A stretch of DNA of 10,747 bases, taken from assembly GCA_016200155.1 (NCBI GenBank), contig JACQFG010000360.1, positions 1 through 10,747 on the forward strand, written 5' to 3'. Source of the stretch: Planctomycetota bacterium. GTDB lineage: Bacteria; Planctomycetota; Planctomycetia; Gemmatales; Gemmataceae. Shown here piece by piece: positions 1-6,644 of the stretch. Within the stretch, counting starts at the first letter, position 1. Each line of letters opens with the position of its first letter. Both the position numbers and the translations under genes were made by a program. Below the pieces are notes generated by a model. The model had not been told where the DNA came from and did not search any database. It saw nothing but the letters and a program-made list of their open reading frames with translations.

Positions 1-34
1 GACGTGCGGCTCACCGACGGTGGCAGTTGTCATG

Positions 35-51
35 GGCGGTAGAATACCGCC
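35..51. other. Small hairpin left of the first ORF
   Basis: A 7-bp perfect inverted repeat (GGCGGTA, loop GAA, TACCGCC) lies 34 bases beyond the stop of the minus-strand ORF at 86-382. It could end that transcript, but no T-run follows on either strand, so an intrinsic terminator is not supported. The rest of bases 1-85 shows no gene. Confidence 0.3.
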
Positions 52-85
52 GATGGCCGCGGCTTGTCAATGAAAAAGCCCGGCG

Positions 86-382
86 CTAATCTTCGACTTC
101 CTGGAAATGGGCGTTCCTGTCGGAATCCTTCGGGAGCACGGGCAGCCGGCATTTTCGGGCGTCGAATTCGCGGCTCCAGATCATCTGGACGCGGTAGTCG
201 CGCTCGGCGATGCGGTTGTAGAAGAACAGGGGCTGGTCCATGAAGAAAGTGTAGCCGGTCGTCCAGACCCGGTGCCAGTCCGGCCCGAGCGGGATGGTGT
301 CGCCTTGCAGCTTGTCGGCGATGCCGGCGTAGTATTCGAAGTAGCCGGCGACGCTCTCCATGTCGCCGAGCGATTCGCGCAT
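86..382 (-). CDS. Chimeric ORF: aldehyde dehydrogenase fragment joined to unknown sequence
   Basis: A 98-residue minus-strand ORF, probably debris rather than a working gene. Residues 1-39 read like an internal piece of an NAD(P)-dependent aldehyde dehydrogenase: GDMESVAGYFEYYAGIADKL followed by QGDTIPLGPDW matches the family's stretch before the Rossmann-fold cofactor loop. The similarity continues upstream of the ATG (in-frame GCGKP, bases 383-397) until an in-frame TAA at 398-400, so the ATG is not an ancestral start. After GPDW the expected ALDH continuation is absent. Residues 40-98 are aromatic-rich (YTFFMDQPLFFYNR) and belong to no family I recognise. No catalytic ALDH Cys or Glu motif is present. 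The ORF lies head to head with gatB, with a 31-bp gap. It could instead be the 3' end of an unknown gene that captured an ALDH fragment, or an assembly chimera. Confidence 0.4.
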   Translation of the reverse strand: MRESLGDMESVAGYFEYYAGIADKLQGDTIPLGPDWHRVWTTGYTFFMDQPLFFYNRIAERDYRVQMIWSREFDARKCRLPVLPKDSDRNAHFQEVED

Positions 383-413
383 CGGCTTGCCGCAACCTTA
401 CGAAACCATTTGA

Positions 414-1316
414 ATGACGACCTACCGCACCATCATCGGCCTGGAAGTCCATGTGCAGCTTCTGACGAAGACGAAGCTGTTCTGCGGCTGCTCCACGCAG
501 TTCGGGTTGCCGGCCAACTCGGCGACGTGTCCGGTCTGCTGCGGGTTGCCCGGGACGCTGCCGGTGATGAATCGGACCGCGTTTCAGCTTGCTCTCAAGG
601 CGGCCGTCGCGCTCAACTGCACGATCGCGAGCTTCACCAAGTGGGACCGCAAGAATTATTACTATCCCGATTTGCCGAAGAACTATCAGATCAGCCAGTA
701 CGATTTGCCGTTCAGTTCCGAGGGTTTTCTGGAGATCGAGCCAGCCAACAAGCGGATCGGCATCATCCGCGCGCATCTCGAAGAAGACGCCGGCAAGATG
801 TTGCACGATGAACACGCGGGCAAATCCGACTCGCTCGTCGATCTCAACCGCACCGGCACGCCGCTCCTGGAAATCGTCAGCAAGCCCGACATCGAAACGC
901 CCGAGGAAGCCAAAGCGTATCTCGAAGAGATGCGGCTGCTGCTGCGCGAGATCGGCGTCTCCGATTGCGAGATGCAGGAAGGCAGTCTGCGCTGCGATGC
1001 GAACATCAACCTCCACGTGCCGTTGAGTGGCGTGCGATTCCAATCCTGCGATGGCGCCGACGCACGATCGGAATCGTACGCCACGAATTCATTCGTCGCG
1101 ACGCCGATCATCGAGATCAAGAACCTCAATAGTTTTCGCGGCGTCGAGCGGTCGCTGAAGTATGAAGCTGAGCGGCAAATTAACGAGCTGCAGCGCAACC
1201 TGGATGCCGGCACGTGGCACATCGACGCCGGCAAGGCCATCTCCTTCCGCGATTACAAGGTGCTGCCGGTCTTGCCGCCACGTTGTCGTCAGCAAGGCGA
1301 CCGCTGGCTGGGATGA
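414..1316 (+). CDS. gatB: Aspartyl/glutamyl-tRNA(Asn/Gln) amidotransferase subunit B, N-terminal part (frameshifted)
   Basis: GatB binds the misacylated tRNA and, with GatA and GatC in the cytosol, converts Glu-tRNA(Gln) or Asp-tRNA(Asn) to the amide form. The start MTTYRTIIGLEVHVQL is the canonical N-terminus. The zinc-ribbon cysteines C24, C26, C39 and C42 are present, as are KWDRKNYYYPDLPKNYQISQ (residues 76-95) and the GatB signature DLNRTGTPLLEIVSKPD (143-159). IEIKNLNSFRGVERS (233-247) is also typical. Residues about 204-227 are extra relative to the family. From about residue 278 the frame gives non-homologous sequence (RDYKVLPVLPPRC...) and stops at 1314-1316, while the rest of GatB continues one frame over. 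The two pieces together would make about 526 residues, against roughly 475-500 usually. No clear Shine-Dalgarno precedes the ATG. No gatA or gatC is adjacent. Confidence 0.9.
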   Translation: MTTYRTIIGLEVHVQLLTKTKLFCGCSTQFGLPANSATCPVCCGLPGTLPVMNRTAFQLALKAAVALNCTIASFTKWDRKNYYYPDLPKNYQISQYDLPFSSEGFLEIEPANKRIGIIRAHLEEDAGKMLHDEHAGKSDSLVDLNRTGTPLLEIVSKPDIETPEEAKAYLEEMRLLLREIGVSDCEMQEGSLRCDANINLHVPLSGVRFQSCDGADARSESYATNSFVATPIIEIKNLNSFRGVERSLKYEAERQINELQRNLDAGTWHIDAGKAISFRDYKVLPVLPPRCRQQGDRWLG

Positions 1317-1995
1317 ACGCACGGGCCGCACCGAGATCCAGCGCCGCAAGGAAGAGGCGTCGGACTATCGCTACTTCCCGGAGCCGGACTTGGTGCCGGT
1401 GACGGTCGATGCGGCAACGCTCGAAAGAGTCCGTGCCGATCTGGGCGAGCTGCCGGCGGCGCAGAAAGCGCGGCTGCAATCGCAGTATGGTCTACCTGCG
1501 TACGATGCCGGCGTCCTGTCGCGGCAGGGCCGAGCGTTCGTCGCCTATTTCGAAGCCGTCGTCAAGCAGTGCGGCGACGCCAAGGAAGCGTGCAACTGGA
1601 CGATCAACGACTTGCTGTCGACGCTCAACGAACGCAAGCTCGACATTCAGTCCAGCCCGCTGTCGCCGCAAAGCCTGGGCGAGCTGATCAGCGAGATCAA
1701 GGCGACCGGGCTGAACAAGCAGCGGGCCCGCGAAGTCTATGCCCAGATGGTGACCGGGATGTCCGCGAAGCAAGGGATCGACAAGCTCGGCTTCAAGGTG
1801 GTCGCCGACGAATCGCAGTTGCTGGACCTGGTGCGCAAGGCGATCGCGGCCAATCCGAAGGCGGTCGCCGACTTCAAGAAAGGCAAGGTCAAAGCCGCCG
1901 ACGCGATCAAGGGCTTCGTGATGCGCGAGACGAAAGGCATGGCGAAAACGGAGATGGTGCAGCGCATCGTGATGGAGGAGCTGGCGAAAGGTTAA
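1282..1995 (+). CDS. gatB: GatB, C-terminal part in the shifted frame
   Basis: This is the continuation of gatB. Homology resumes at about base 1291 with SKATAGWDERTGRTEIQRRK, then EEASDYRYFPEPDLVPVTV, the conserved end of the GatB cradle domain. It runs through the helical domain (RLQSQYGLPAYDAGVL) to the C-terminal tail domain that grips the tRNA (ADFKKGKVKAADAIKGFVM, ending MVQRIVMEELAKG). The frame is open back to an ATG at 1162, but bases 1162-1281 in this frame are antisense-like noise over the first part, so an independent start there is unlikely. Both halves keep family-like sequence up to the break. That suggests a recent mutation or a sequencing/assembly error rather than an old pseudogene. 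Joining the halves needs a net change of one base. Confidence 0.85.
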   Translation, partial: VVVSKATAGWDERTGRTEIQRRKEEASDYRYFPEPDLVPVTVDAATLERVRADLGELPAAQKARLQSQYGLPAYDAGVLSRQGRAFVAYFEAVVKQCGDAKEACNWTINDLLSTLNERKLDIQSSPLSPQSLGELISEIKATGLNKQRAREVYAQMVTGMSAKQGIDKLGFKVVADESQLLDLVRKAIAANPKAVADFKKGKVKAADAIKGFVMRETKGMAKTEMVQRIVMEELAKG

Positions 1996-2053
1996 CTGAG
2001 CCCGACGCGCAAGCGAGGGATGGCGCCATCCCTCGCTTGCGCGTCGGGCTCAG
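1996..2053. repeat. Perfect 58-bp palindrome between convergent genes (REP-like)
   Basis: Two 29-base arms are exact reverse complements with no spacer: CTGAGCCCGACGCGCAAGCG... mirrored by ...CGCTTGCGCGTCGGGCTCAG. The palindrome starts on the base after the gatB stop and ends 4 bases from the stop of the minus-strand lipoprotein, so it fills the convergent gap. From memory, AGCCCGACGCG...AGCGAGGGA is a high-copy intergenic motif in planctomycetes. It could act as a bidirectional terminator or mRNA-end stabiliser, though no T-run is present. Confidence 0.9.
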
Positions 2054-2057
2054 ATAC

Positions 2058-2876
2058 TCACATCGGTTTGTGCACATATTCGCTGGGCTTCTTGATCTTC
2101 TCGGGGTCGTTGTGCGCCCAATCGATGAAATCCTCCACGCACGGCGGACAGCAGAATTCGTAGCGATGGTCGTTGACGACCCAGGCATATTCCGCGTGGG
2201 CCTTGCTCCCTGTGATCGGGCAAAACCTGTCGCCGGGGTTCAACTCCTTGATATGCTTCAATTTTATGCCTTTGAATTTTTCGACGGCCGTTGTGCTGCC
2301 ATTCGCCTTGATGTCGGCAGCGGTGTAGATGCCGCCCGGAGTCAGGAACAGACTCGCGGTCTTCTTGGGCGCCTTGTAATCGACCGTGCCCTGGTACGGC
2401 TTGTCGACGACCTTGCCGCTGATTTCGACTTTCAACTTCTCGGGCGTGGCAAAACGGTCGTCCGTCCCGGTGAACGCAATGCCCTTCTTTTTGACGGTCT
2501 CCTTTTCATCGTATTTGAGCGTCAGTTGCACGAGCGGCTTGGTGCCGACGAACGCCAGCTTCACCTCCGTGATCTTGGCAGGTTCCTCGTCGGGATGTTT
2601 CGTCGGGTCGCTGCCGAGGATGTAGACGGTCACCTGCTTGGCGGCGGCGTCGACGATGAACTCCGCGTGAAAATTCTCGTTGCCCCACTCGGCACAAGGT
2701 CCGCCGTGCGGGCCGAAATCGAGATGGCCGTCGCCGCCTGTTTTCTGGTCATCCTTTTTCTTGTCGTCCTTGGCCTGCTGGGACGGATCCGTTTTCGTGT
2801 TGCAGCCCGGCAGCGCCACGAACACGAACAAGGCCGGGATGCAGGCCAGCAAACTCAAGCGGAGCCAACGACTCAT
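2058..2876 (-). CDS. Secreted lipoprotein with C-terminal YHS/TRASH-like metal-binding motif
   Basis: A 272-residue periplasmic lipoprotein, likely a metal-binding accessory of the CzcBA pump upstream. I chose the ATG at 2876 (MSRWLRLSLL) because GGAGT sits 6 bases before it and a signal peptide follows, ending in lipobox LPGC (residues 22-25, lipidated C25). The frame extends to an ATG at 2948 but that start lacks these signals. Residues 26-50 are a Lys/Asp-rich linker. HLDFGPHGGPCAEWGNENFH (51-70) is a His-containing motif I associate with planctomycete efflux-linked lipoproteins, and a probable beta-rich domain follows (71-170). The C-terminus has FCPITGSKAHAEYAW (218-232) and YEFCCPPCVEDF (239-250), giving C219, C242, C243 and C246 in a YHS/TRASH-like spacing. 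Last gene of the minus operon, 81 bases after czcA. The domain calls are from motif memory; the metal is unknown. Confidence 0.8.
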   Translation of the reverse strand: MSRWLRLSLLACIPALFVFVALPGCNTKTDPSQQAKDDKKKDDQKTGGDGHLDFGPHGGPCAEWGNENFHAEFIVDAAAKQVTVYILGSDPTKHPDEEPAKITEVKLAFVGTKPLVQLTLKYDEKETVKKKGIAFTGTDDRFATPEKLKVEISGKVVDKPYQGTVDYKAPKKTASLFLTPGGIYTAADIKANGSTTAVEKFKGIKLKHIKELNPGDRFCPITGSKAHAEYAWVVNDHRYEFCCPPCVEDFIDWAHNDPEKIKKPSEYVHKPM

Positions 2877-2882
2877 GGGGGT

Positions 2883-2887
2883 ACTCC
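2883..2887 (-). promoter_or_regulatory. Ribosome binding site of the YHS lipoprotein
   Basis: GGAGT on the minus strand lies 6 bases before the ATG at 2876 and fixes that start in preference to the in-frame ATG at 2948. Confidence 0.7.
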
Positions 2888-2937
2888 TTTTAATTGGAAT
2901 CAAGGTACGCTTCATTTTACCAAGCAACATGCCGGCG

Positions 2938-2969
2938 AAACAGGGCAATGCTCGTTGTTACCCCTGTTT
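2938..2969 (-). other. Hairpin spanning the czcA stop codon
   Basis: AAACAGGG and CCCTGTTT form a perfect 8-bp stem with a 16-base loop that contains the czcA stop codon (2958-2960). No T-run follows. It may affect mRNA stability or the czcA/lipoprotein ratio, or be chance. Confidence 0.35.
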
Positions 2970-5900
2970 GACCACGCTTCCATCGGCGGCCAGTTCATCC
3001 TCGTGATCCATTCGTTTCACGAGCCGATCGGCGTCGCGGCCGCTGAAGCGCCAGAAGATGCCCGGGTGGATCAGGAACTCGCAGAACGTCGAGGTGATCA
3101 GCCCGCCGAGAATCACCGTGGCGACGGGGTAGAGGATCTCGCGTCCCGGCTCCAGTCCGCCGAGTACCAGCGGGATCAGGCCGATGCCGGCGGTCAGCGC
3201 GGTCATGAGGACGGGCGAGAGCCGTTCGAGGCTGCCGCGCAGGATCATGTGCTCGCTGAAGGATTCGCCCTCGTGCTTCATCAAGTGAAAATAGTGCGTC
3301 ACCAACAGGATGCCGTTGCGTGCCGCGATGCCTGCCAGCGAGATGAAGCCGACCATGCTGGCGACGGTGAGGGTCTGGCGCGTCAGGAGCAGCGCGAGGA
3401 CGCCGCCGATGAACGCCGTCGGCAGCGCGTTGAGGATTTGCAGGACGATGCGCGTCGACGGGAAGAGCATGTACAGGACGACGAACATGCCGACGACCGA
3501 CACGCCGGCGAGGATGCTGATGAGCCGTGTGGCGGCGGTCTGGTTCTCGAACTGGCCGCCGTACTCGATCGAGTAGCCGGGCGGCAGCGCCACATCGCGG
3601 CGCACCACTTCCTGAATGTCGCCGACCACGCTGGCCAGATCGCGGCCCTGCGTGTTGACCTTGATCACCGAACGTCGGCGGGCATTCTCGCGGGTGATCT
3701 GATTGGCGCCGATGCCCTCGTGAAACGCTGCCAGCTCCTTGAGGGCGACGGTGCCGCGCTTGTCGGGAAGCTCCAGGCGCAAGTTGCGCAGGTTGGCGAA
3801 GTCGGTGCGGTAGCGATCTTCGAGGCGGACGATGACGTCGAAGCGGCGTTGCCCGTCGATCACCTGCGTCACCTCCTCGCCCTTGAGCGCGGTGCTGATG
3901 AAGTCGGCAACGTAGTAGCGATCGACGCCATGATAGGCGAGCTTGTCGGGGCGCAGCTTGATGTGCTTCTCGTCGATGAGGGCCTGCGATTCGAGGACGG
4001 GGGGCGCGATGCCTGGGACGTCCTTGATCTGGCGCTGGATCTTCTCGGCCGACTTGCGCAGGACGTCGAGATCGTCGCCGAAAACCTTGATCGCGATCTG
4101 GGCCTTGACGCCGGTGAGCATGTGGCCGATCAGGTGCTGCAAGGGTTGTTCATCCTCGATGTCGACGCCGGGCAGCTCCGCCTTCAATTCGTCGAGCATT
4201 TCCTTCAGGACGTCTTCGCGTTTGCGTCCCAGCTCGGGATTGATGAGGACGATGTACTCGGTGTTGTTGACGGGATCGGCGTCCTCGTGATTCTCGGGCC
4301 GGCCGGTGCGGCGGACGAATTGCAGGAGCTTGCCGCGCGGGTTGGCGGCAGACTTGCGTTCGGCGCGAAACTTGGCATCGGCGATCGCGCAAATCTCGTT
4401 CGAGGCCTGCAGCGATGCTCCCGCGGGCAGCACCAGGTTGATCTGCACGCTGCCCTCGTCGAATTGCGGCAAGAAGTTAGCGCCGATCTGCGTCAGGAGG
4501 TAGCCGCACGCGATGACGAGAACCCACGTCGTCACGAGTAGCGCCATCGGCCAGGCCATGCTGAAGCGAATCAGGTAAGTGGCGCCCCATTTCAGCAAGC
4601 GCAAGAGCGGGCTGTCCTCGTGCCGATGCACGGCGCGAGCTTGCGGGAGCAGATAGTACGACAGGACCGGCGTCACTGTGAGCGAGATCAGCAGCGACGC
4701 CAGGATCGACACGATGTACGCCATGGCCAGCGGGGCGAACAGGCGGCCTTCCATGCCCGTCAGGGCGAACAGCGGCAGGAAGACGAGGATCACCATGATC
4801 GTGCCGAAGACGATGGCGCCGCGCACCTCGACGCTCGCCTCATAGATGACCCGCATGGCCGGGTGCGGCTGGGGCAGCAGGTTGTTCTCGCGCAGCCGGC
4901 GGAAGATGTTTTCGACGTCGACGATGGCGTCATCGACGAGTTCGCCGAGGGCGACCGCGATGCCGCCCAGGGTCATCACGTTGATCGAGAGTTCCGTGCC
5001 GGTGATCCAGCCCATCAGCTTGAAGACGATGCCCGTGACGACCAGCGACAGCGGGATGGCGGTCAACGAGATGAACGTCGTGCGGAAGTTGAGCAGGAAC
5101 AGGAACAGCACGATCAGCACCAGCAGGGCCCCGATCAGCAGCGCCTCGCCGACGTTGTAGACGGCCCGGTCGATGAAGCCCTTCATCTGAAAGATATCGG
5201 GGTTGACGACGATGTCGGCCGGCAGCGATTCCTCGATCTCGCGCAAGGCGCTGACTACTTCGCTGGTCAGGGCGCGCGTGTCATAGTGCGGCTGTTTCAT
5301 GATGTGCAGCACGACGGCGGGGTCGCCGTTGACGCTGCATTCGCCGACCTTGATCTGGGCGCCCTCGGTGACGCGGGCTACATCTTTGACCAGCACGTTG
5401 CGCGTCGGCGCCGTTTTGACGACGATTTTCTCTATATCGCGCAGCACAAGCTGGCGCTCGGGGCCGAGGCGGCCGAATACGCGGATCGGCTTGAGCTTTT
5501 CTCCCTGGTTGGCATTCCCGCCGCTGGCGTTGATGTTGTTCTTCTTGAGGGCTTCCTCGACCTGGAGGAGCGTGGTGTCGAAGCGCGTCAGGGCCATCGG
5601 ATCGACAAGAACTTGATATTGTTTCCGCCCGCCACCCATGAGCATGACCTGGGCCATGCCGGGGATCTTGCGCAGGCGCGGCCGAATGACCCAGTCGGCG
5701 GTGGTGTGCAGGTCGAGTTCCTGCTGCTGCGCGGTGGGGAAGACGACGTCGTGCGTTTTCTTGCCGATCGTGACCTTCAACCGGCGTTCGCGTTTGTTGA
5801 AGGTGAAGCCGGCGGACTGGAGCCGCGAATCGACCGCATGAAAGCGGCCTGGGAGCTTATCGTCGGGAACGAGCGTTATGCTGGAGGCATCGCTGTCCTC

Positions 5901-6569
5901 TGCCGGTAGCGCGTCGGCGCGCTGGCGCGGCCTGGTCATGCTCAGCGTGAGACGATCGTTGTCAAGCTTGACGAGCGTCCAGTCGGCGGGATCGGGGAGC
6001 CGCGTGCGCTGATCGTCGCGCGGGTTCCAGACGGCGAGAGTCAGTCGGCCGAGCTTGTCGTCCTGGGTGAGTTCGGCCATGAGCCGGGTCTTGCCGACGG
6101 GGGCCAGTTCGCCGCCGCCGGGCCCGTTCTGCCGGGCGATACCGACCATCATGATCTGGCCCATGAGCGAGCTGATGGGCCCCGGCTGAGGGCGGATGTT
6201 GGGCGGAAACGTGCCTTCAAGTGAGGTCAGGCGTTCCTGGATGACTTGCCGGGCCGTGAAGATCGGCACATTCCATTCGAACTCGATGGTGACCACCGAT
6301 TGCCCGACGGTCGATTGGCTATGCACTCTCTGCACGCCGGTCGCGCCGAGGACGGCCGACTCGATGGGGTAACTGATGAGCGTCTCGATGTCCTCCGGGG
6401 CCAGGTTCGGCGCCTCGGTCAGGATGACAACGCGCGGTCGATCGAGATCGGGCAGGACGTCGATCGGCAGGTGCGCAGTGACATAGCTGCCATAGACCAG
6501 AGCGGCGAGGCTCAGAAAGATCACCATCATGCGATAGCGCAGCGCCAGGCGAATGATTGCATTGAGCAT
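2958..6569 (-). CDS. czcA: CzcA/CusA-family heavy-metal efflux RND transporter with extra periplasmic segment
   Basis: Inner-membrane proton-driven pump of the HME-RND family, working as a trimer with the CzcB-like adaptor. I chose the ATG at 6569 (MLNAIIRLALRYRMMVIF, 1203 residues) because GAGG sits 6 bases upstream; the frame opens earlier at 6593, but that start falls in a repeat. Numbered from 6569: TM1 is at about 13-32, DVLPDLDRPRVVI at 37-49, a helix block at about 475-640 with the TM4 motif GGIAVALGELVDDAIVDVEN (535-554), and a second block near 1015-1170. GRKQYQVLVDP (314-324) and LAGIAARNGILLVTH (1078-1092) are family hallmarks. Typical members have about 1030-1050 residues. The excess is mainly residues ~149-282, where a short loop is expected. 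The TM4 motif has A-L-G rather than the D-F-G of Zn/Co/Ni members, nearer the Cu/Ag pattern, but substrate is uncertain. It follows czcB by 75 bases. Confidence 0.93.
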   Translation of the reverse strand: MLNAIIRLALRYRMMVIFLSLAALVYGSYVTAHLPIDVLPDLDRPRVVILTEAPNLAPEDIETLISYPIESAVLGATGVQRVHSQSTVGQSVVTIEFEWNVPIFTARQVIQERLTSLEGTFPPNIRPQPGPISSLMGQIMMVGIARQNGPGGGELAPVGKTRLMAELTQDDKLGRLTLAVWNPRDDQRTRLPDPADWTLVKLDNDRLTLSMTRPRQRADALPAEDSDASSITLVPDDKLPGRFHAVDSRLQSAGFTFNKRERRLKVTIGKKTHDVVFPTAQQQELDLHTTADWVIRPRLRKIPGMAQVMLMGGGRKQYQVLVDPMALTRFDTTLLQVEEALKKNNINASGGNANQGEKLKPIRVFGRLGPERQLVLRDIEKIVVKTAPTRNVLVKDVARVTEGAQIKVGECSVNGDPAVVLHIMKQPHYDTRALTSEVVSALREIEESLPADIVVNPDIFQMKGFIDRAVYNVGEALLIGALLVLIVLFLFLLNFRTTFISLTAIPLSLVVTGIVFKLMGWITGTELSINVMTLGGIAVALGELVDDAIVDVENIFRRLRENNLLPQPHPAMRVIYEASVEVRGAIVFGTIMVILVFLPLFALTGMEGRLFAPLAMAYIVSILASLLISLTVTPVLSYYLLPQARAVHRHEDSPLLRLLKWGATYLIRFSMAWPMALLVTTWVLVIACGYLLTQIGANFLPQFDEGSVQINLVLPAGASLQASNEICAIADAKFRAERKSAANPRGKLLQFVRRTGRPENHEDADPVNNTEYIVLINPELGRKREDVLKEMLDELKAELPGVDIEDEQPLQHLIGHMLTGVKAQIAIKVFGDDLDVLRKSAEKIQRQIKDVPGIAPPVLESQALIDEKHIKLRPDKLAYHGVDRYYVADFISTALKGEEVTQVIDGQRRFDVIVRLEDRYRTDFANLRNLRLELPDKRGTVALKELAAFHEGIGANQITRENARRRSVIKVNTQGRDLASVVGDIQEVVRRDVALPPGYSIEYGGQFENQTAATRLISILAGVSVVGMFVVLYMLFPSTRIVLQILNALPTAFIGGVLALLLTRQTLTVASMVGFISLAGIAARNGILLVTHYFHLMKHEGESFSEHMILRGSLERLSPVLMTALTAGIGLIPLVLGGLEPGREILYPVATVILGGLITSTFCEFLIHPGIFWRFSGRDADRLVKRMDHEDELAADGSVVKQG

Positions 6570-6575
6570 TTGGGA

Positions 6576-6579
6576 CCTC
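6576..6579 (-). promoter_or_regulatory. Ribosome binding site of czcA
   Basis: GAGG (within TGAGGT) on the minus strand, 6 bases before the ATG at 6569. It overlaps the in-frame ATG at 6581, which argues against that upstream start. Confidence 0.6.
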
Positions 6580-6581
6580 AT

Positions 6582-6636
6582 ATAGCCCGCCATTCATGGC
6601 GGGTCGACGGCTAGCCCGCCATGAATGGCGGGCTAT
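6582..6636. repeat. Double palindrome between czcB and czcA (REP-like)
   Basis: Two 22-base arms (6582-6603 and 6615-6636) are exact reverse complements across an 11-base spacer. Each arm is itself nearly palindromic (CCCGCCAT, two bases, ATGGCGGG). The RNA could therefore fold as one long hairpin or two short ones. It occupies most of the 75-base intercistronic gap and ends 9 bases from the czcB stop. From memory this TAGCCCGCCAT type recurs in planctomycete genomes. It may stabilise the czcB transcript or lower read-through to czcA. Confidence 0.88.
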
Positions 6637-6644
6637 CTGGGTGA

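Noticed and set aside
30..1043. Minus-strand open frame (337 residues) opposite gatB
   Set aside because: It lies antisense to a clear GatB N-terminus, and its arginine-rich tail is typical of shadow frames.
1212..1283. Short inverted repeats (ACGTGGC/GCCACGT and CCGGCA/TGCCGG) around the gatB frameshift
   Set aside because: Six- and seven-base arms over this distance are expected by chance, so they do not support a mobile element at the break.
1569..4541. Long plus-strand open frame (990 residues) across the gatB end, the lipoprotein and czcA
   Set aside because: It is antisense or out of frame to three recognisable genes, is low-complexity in Arg/Asp/Glu/Gln, and has no domain. GC-rich codon bias keeps the opposite frame open.
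4620..5909. Plus-strand open frame (429 residues) opposite czcA
   Set aside because: It lies fully antisense to conserved RND sequence and is rich in repeated Asp/Gln/His with no recognisable fold.
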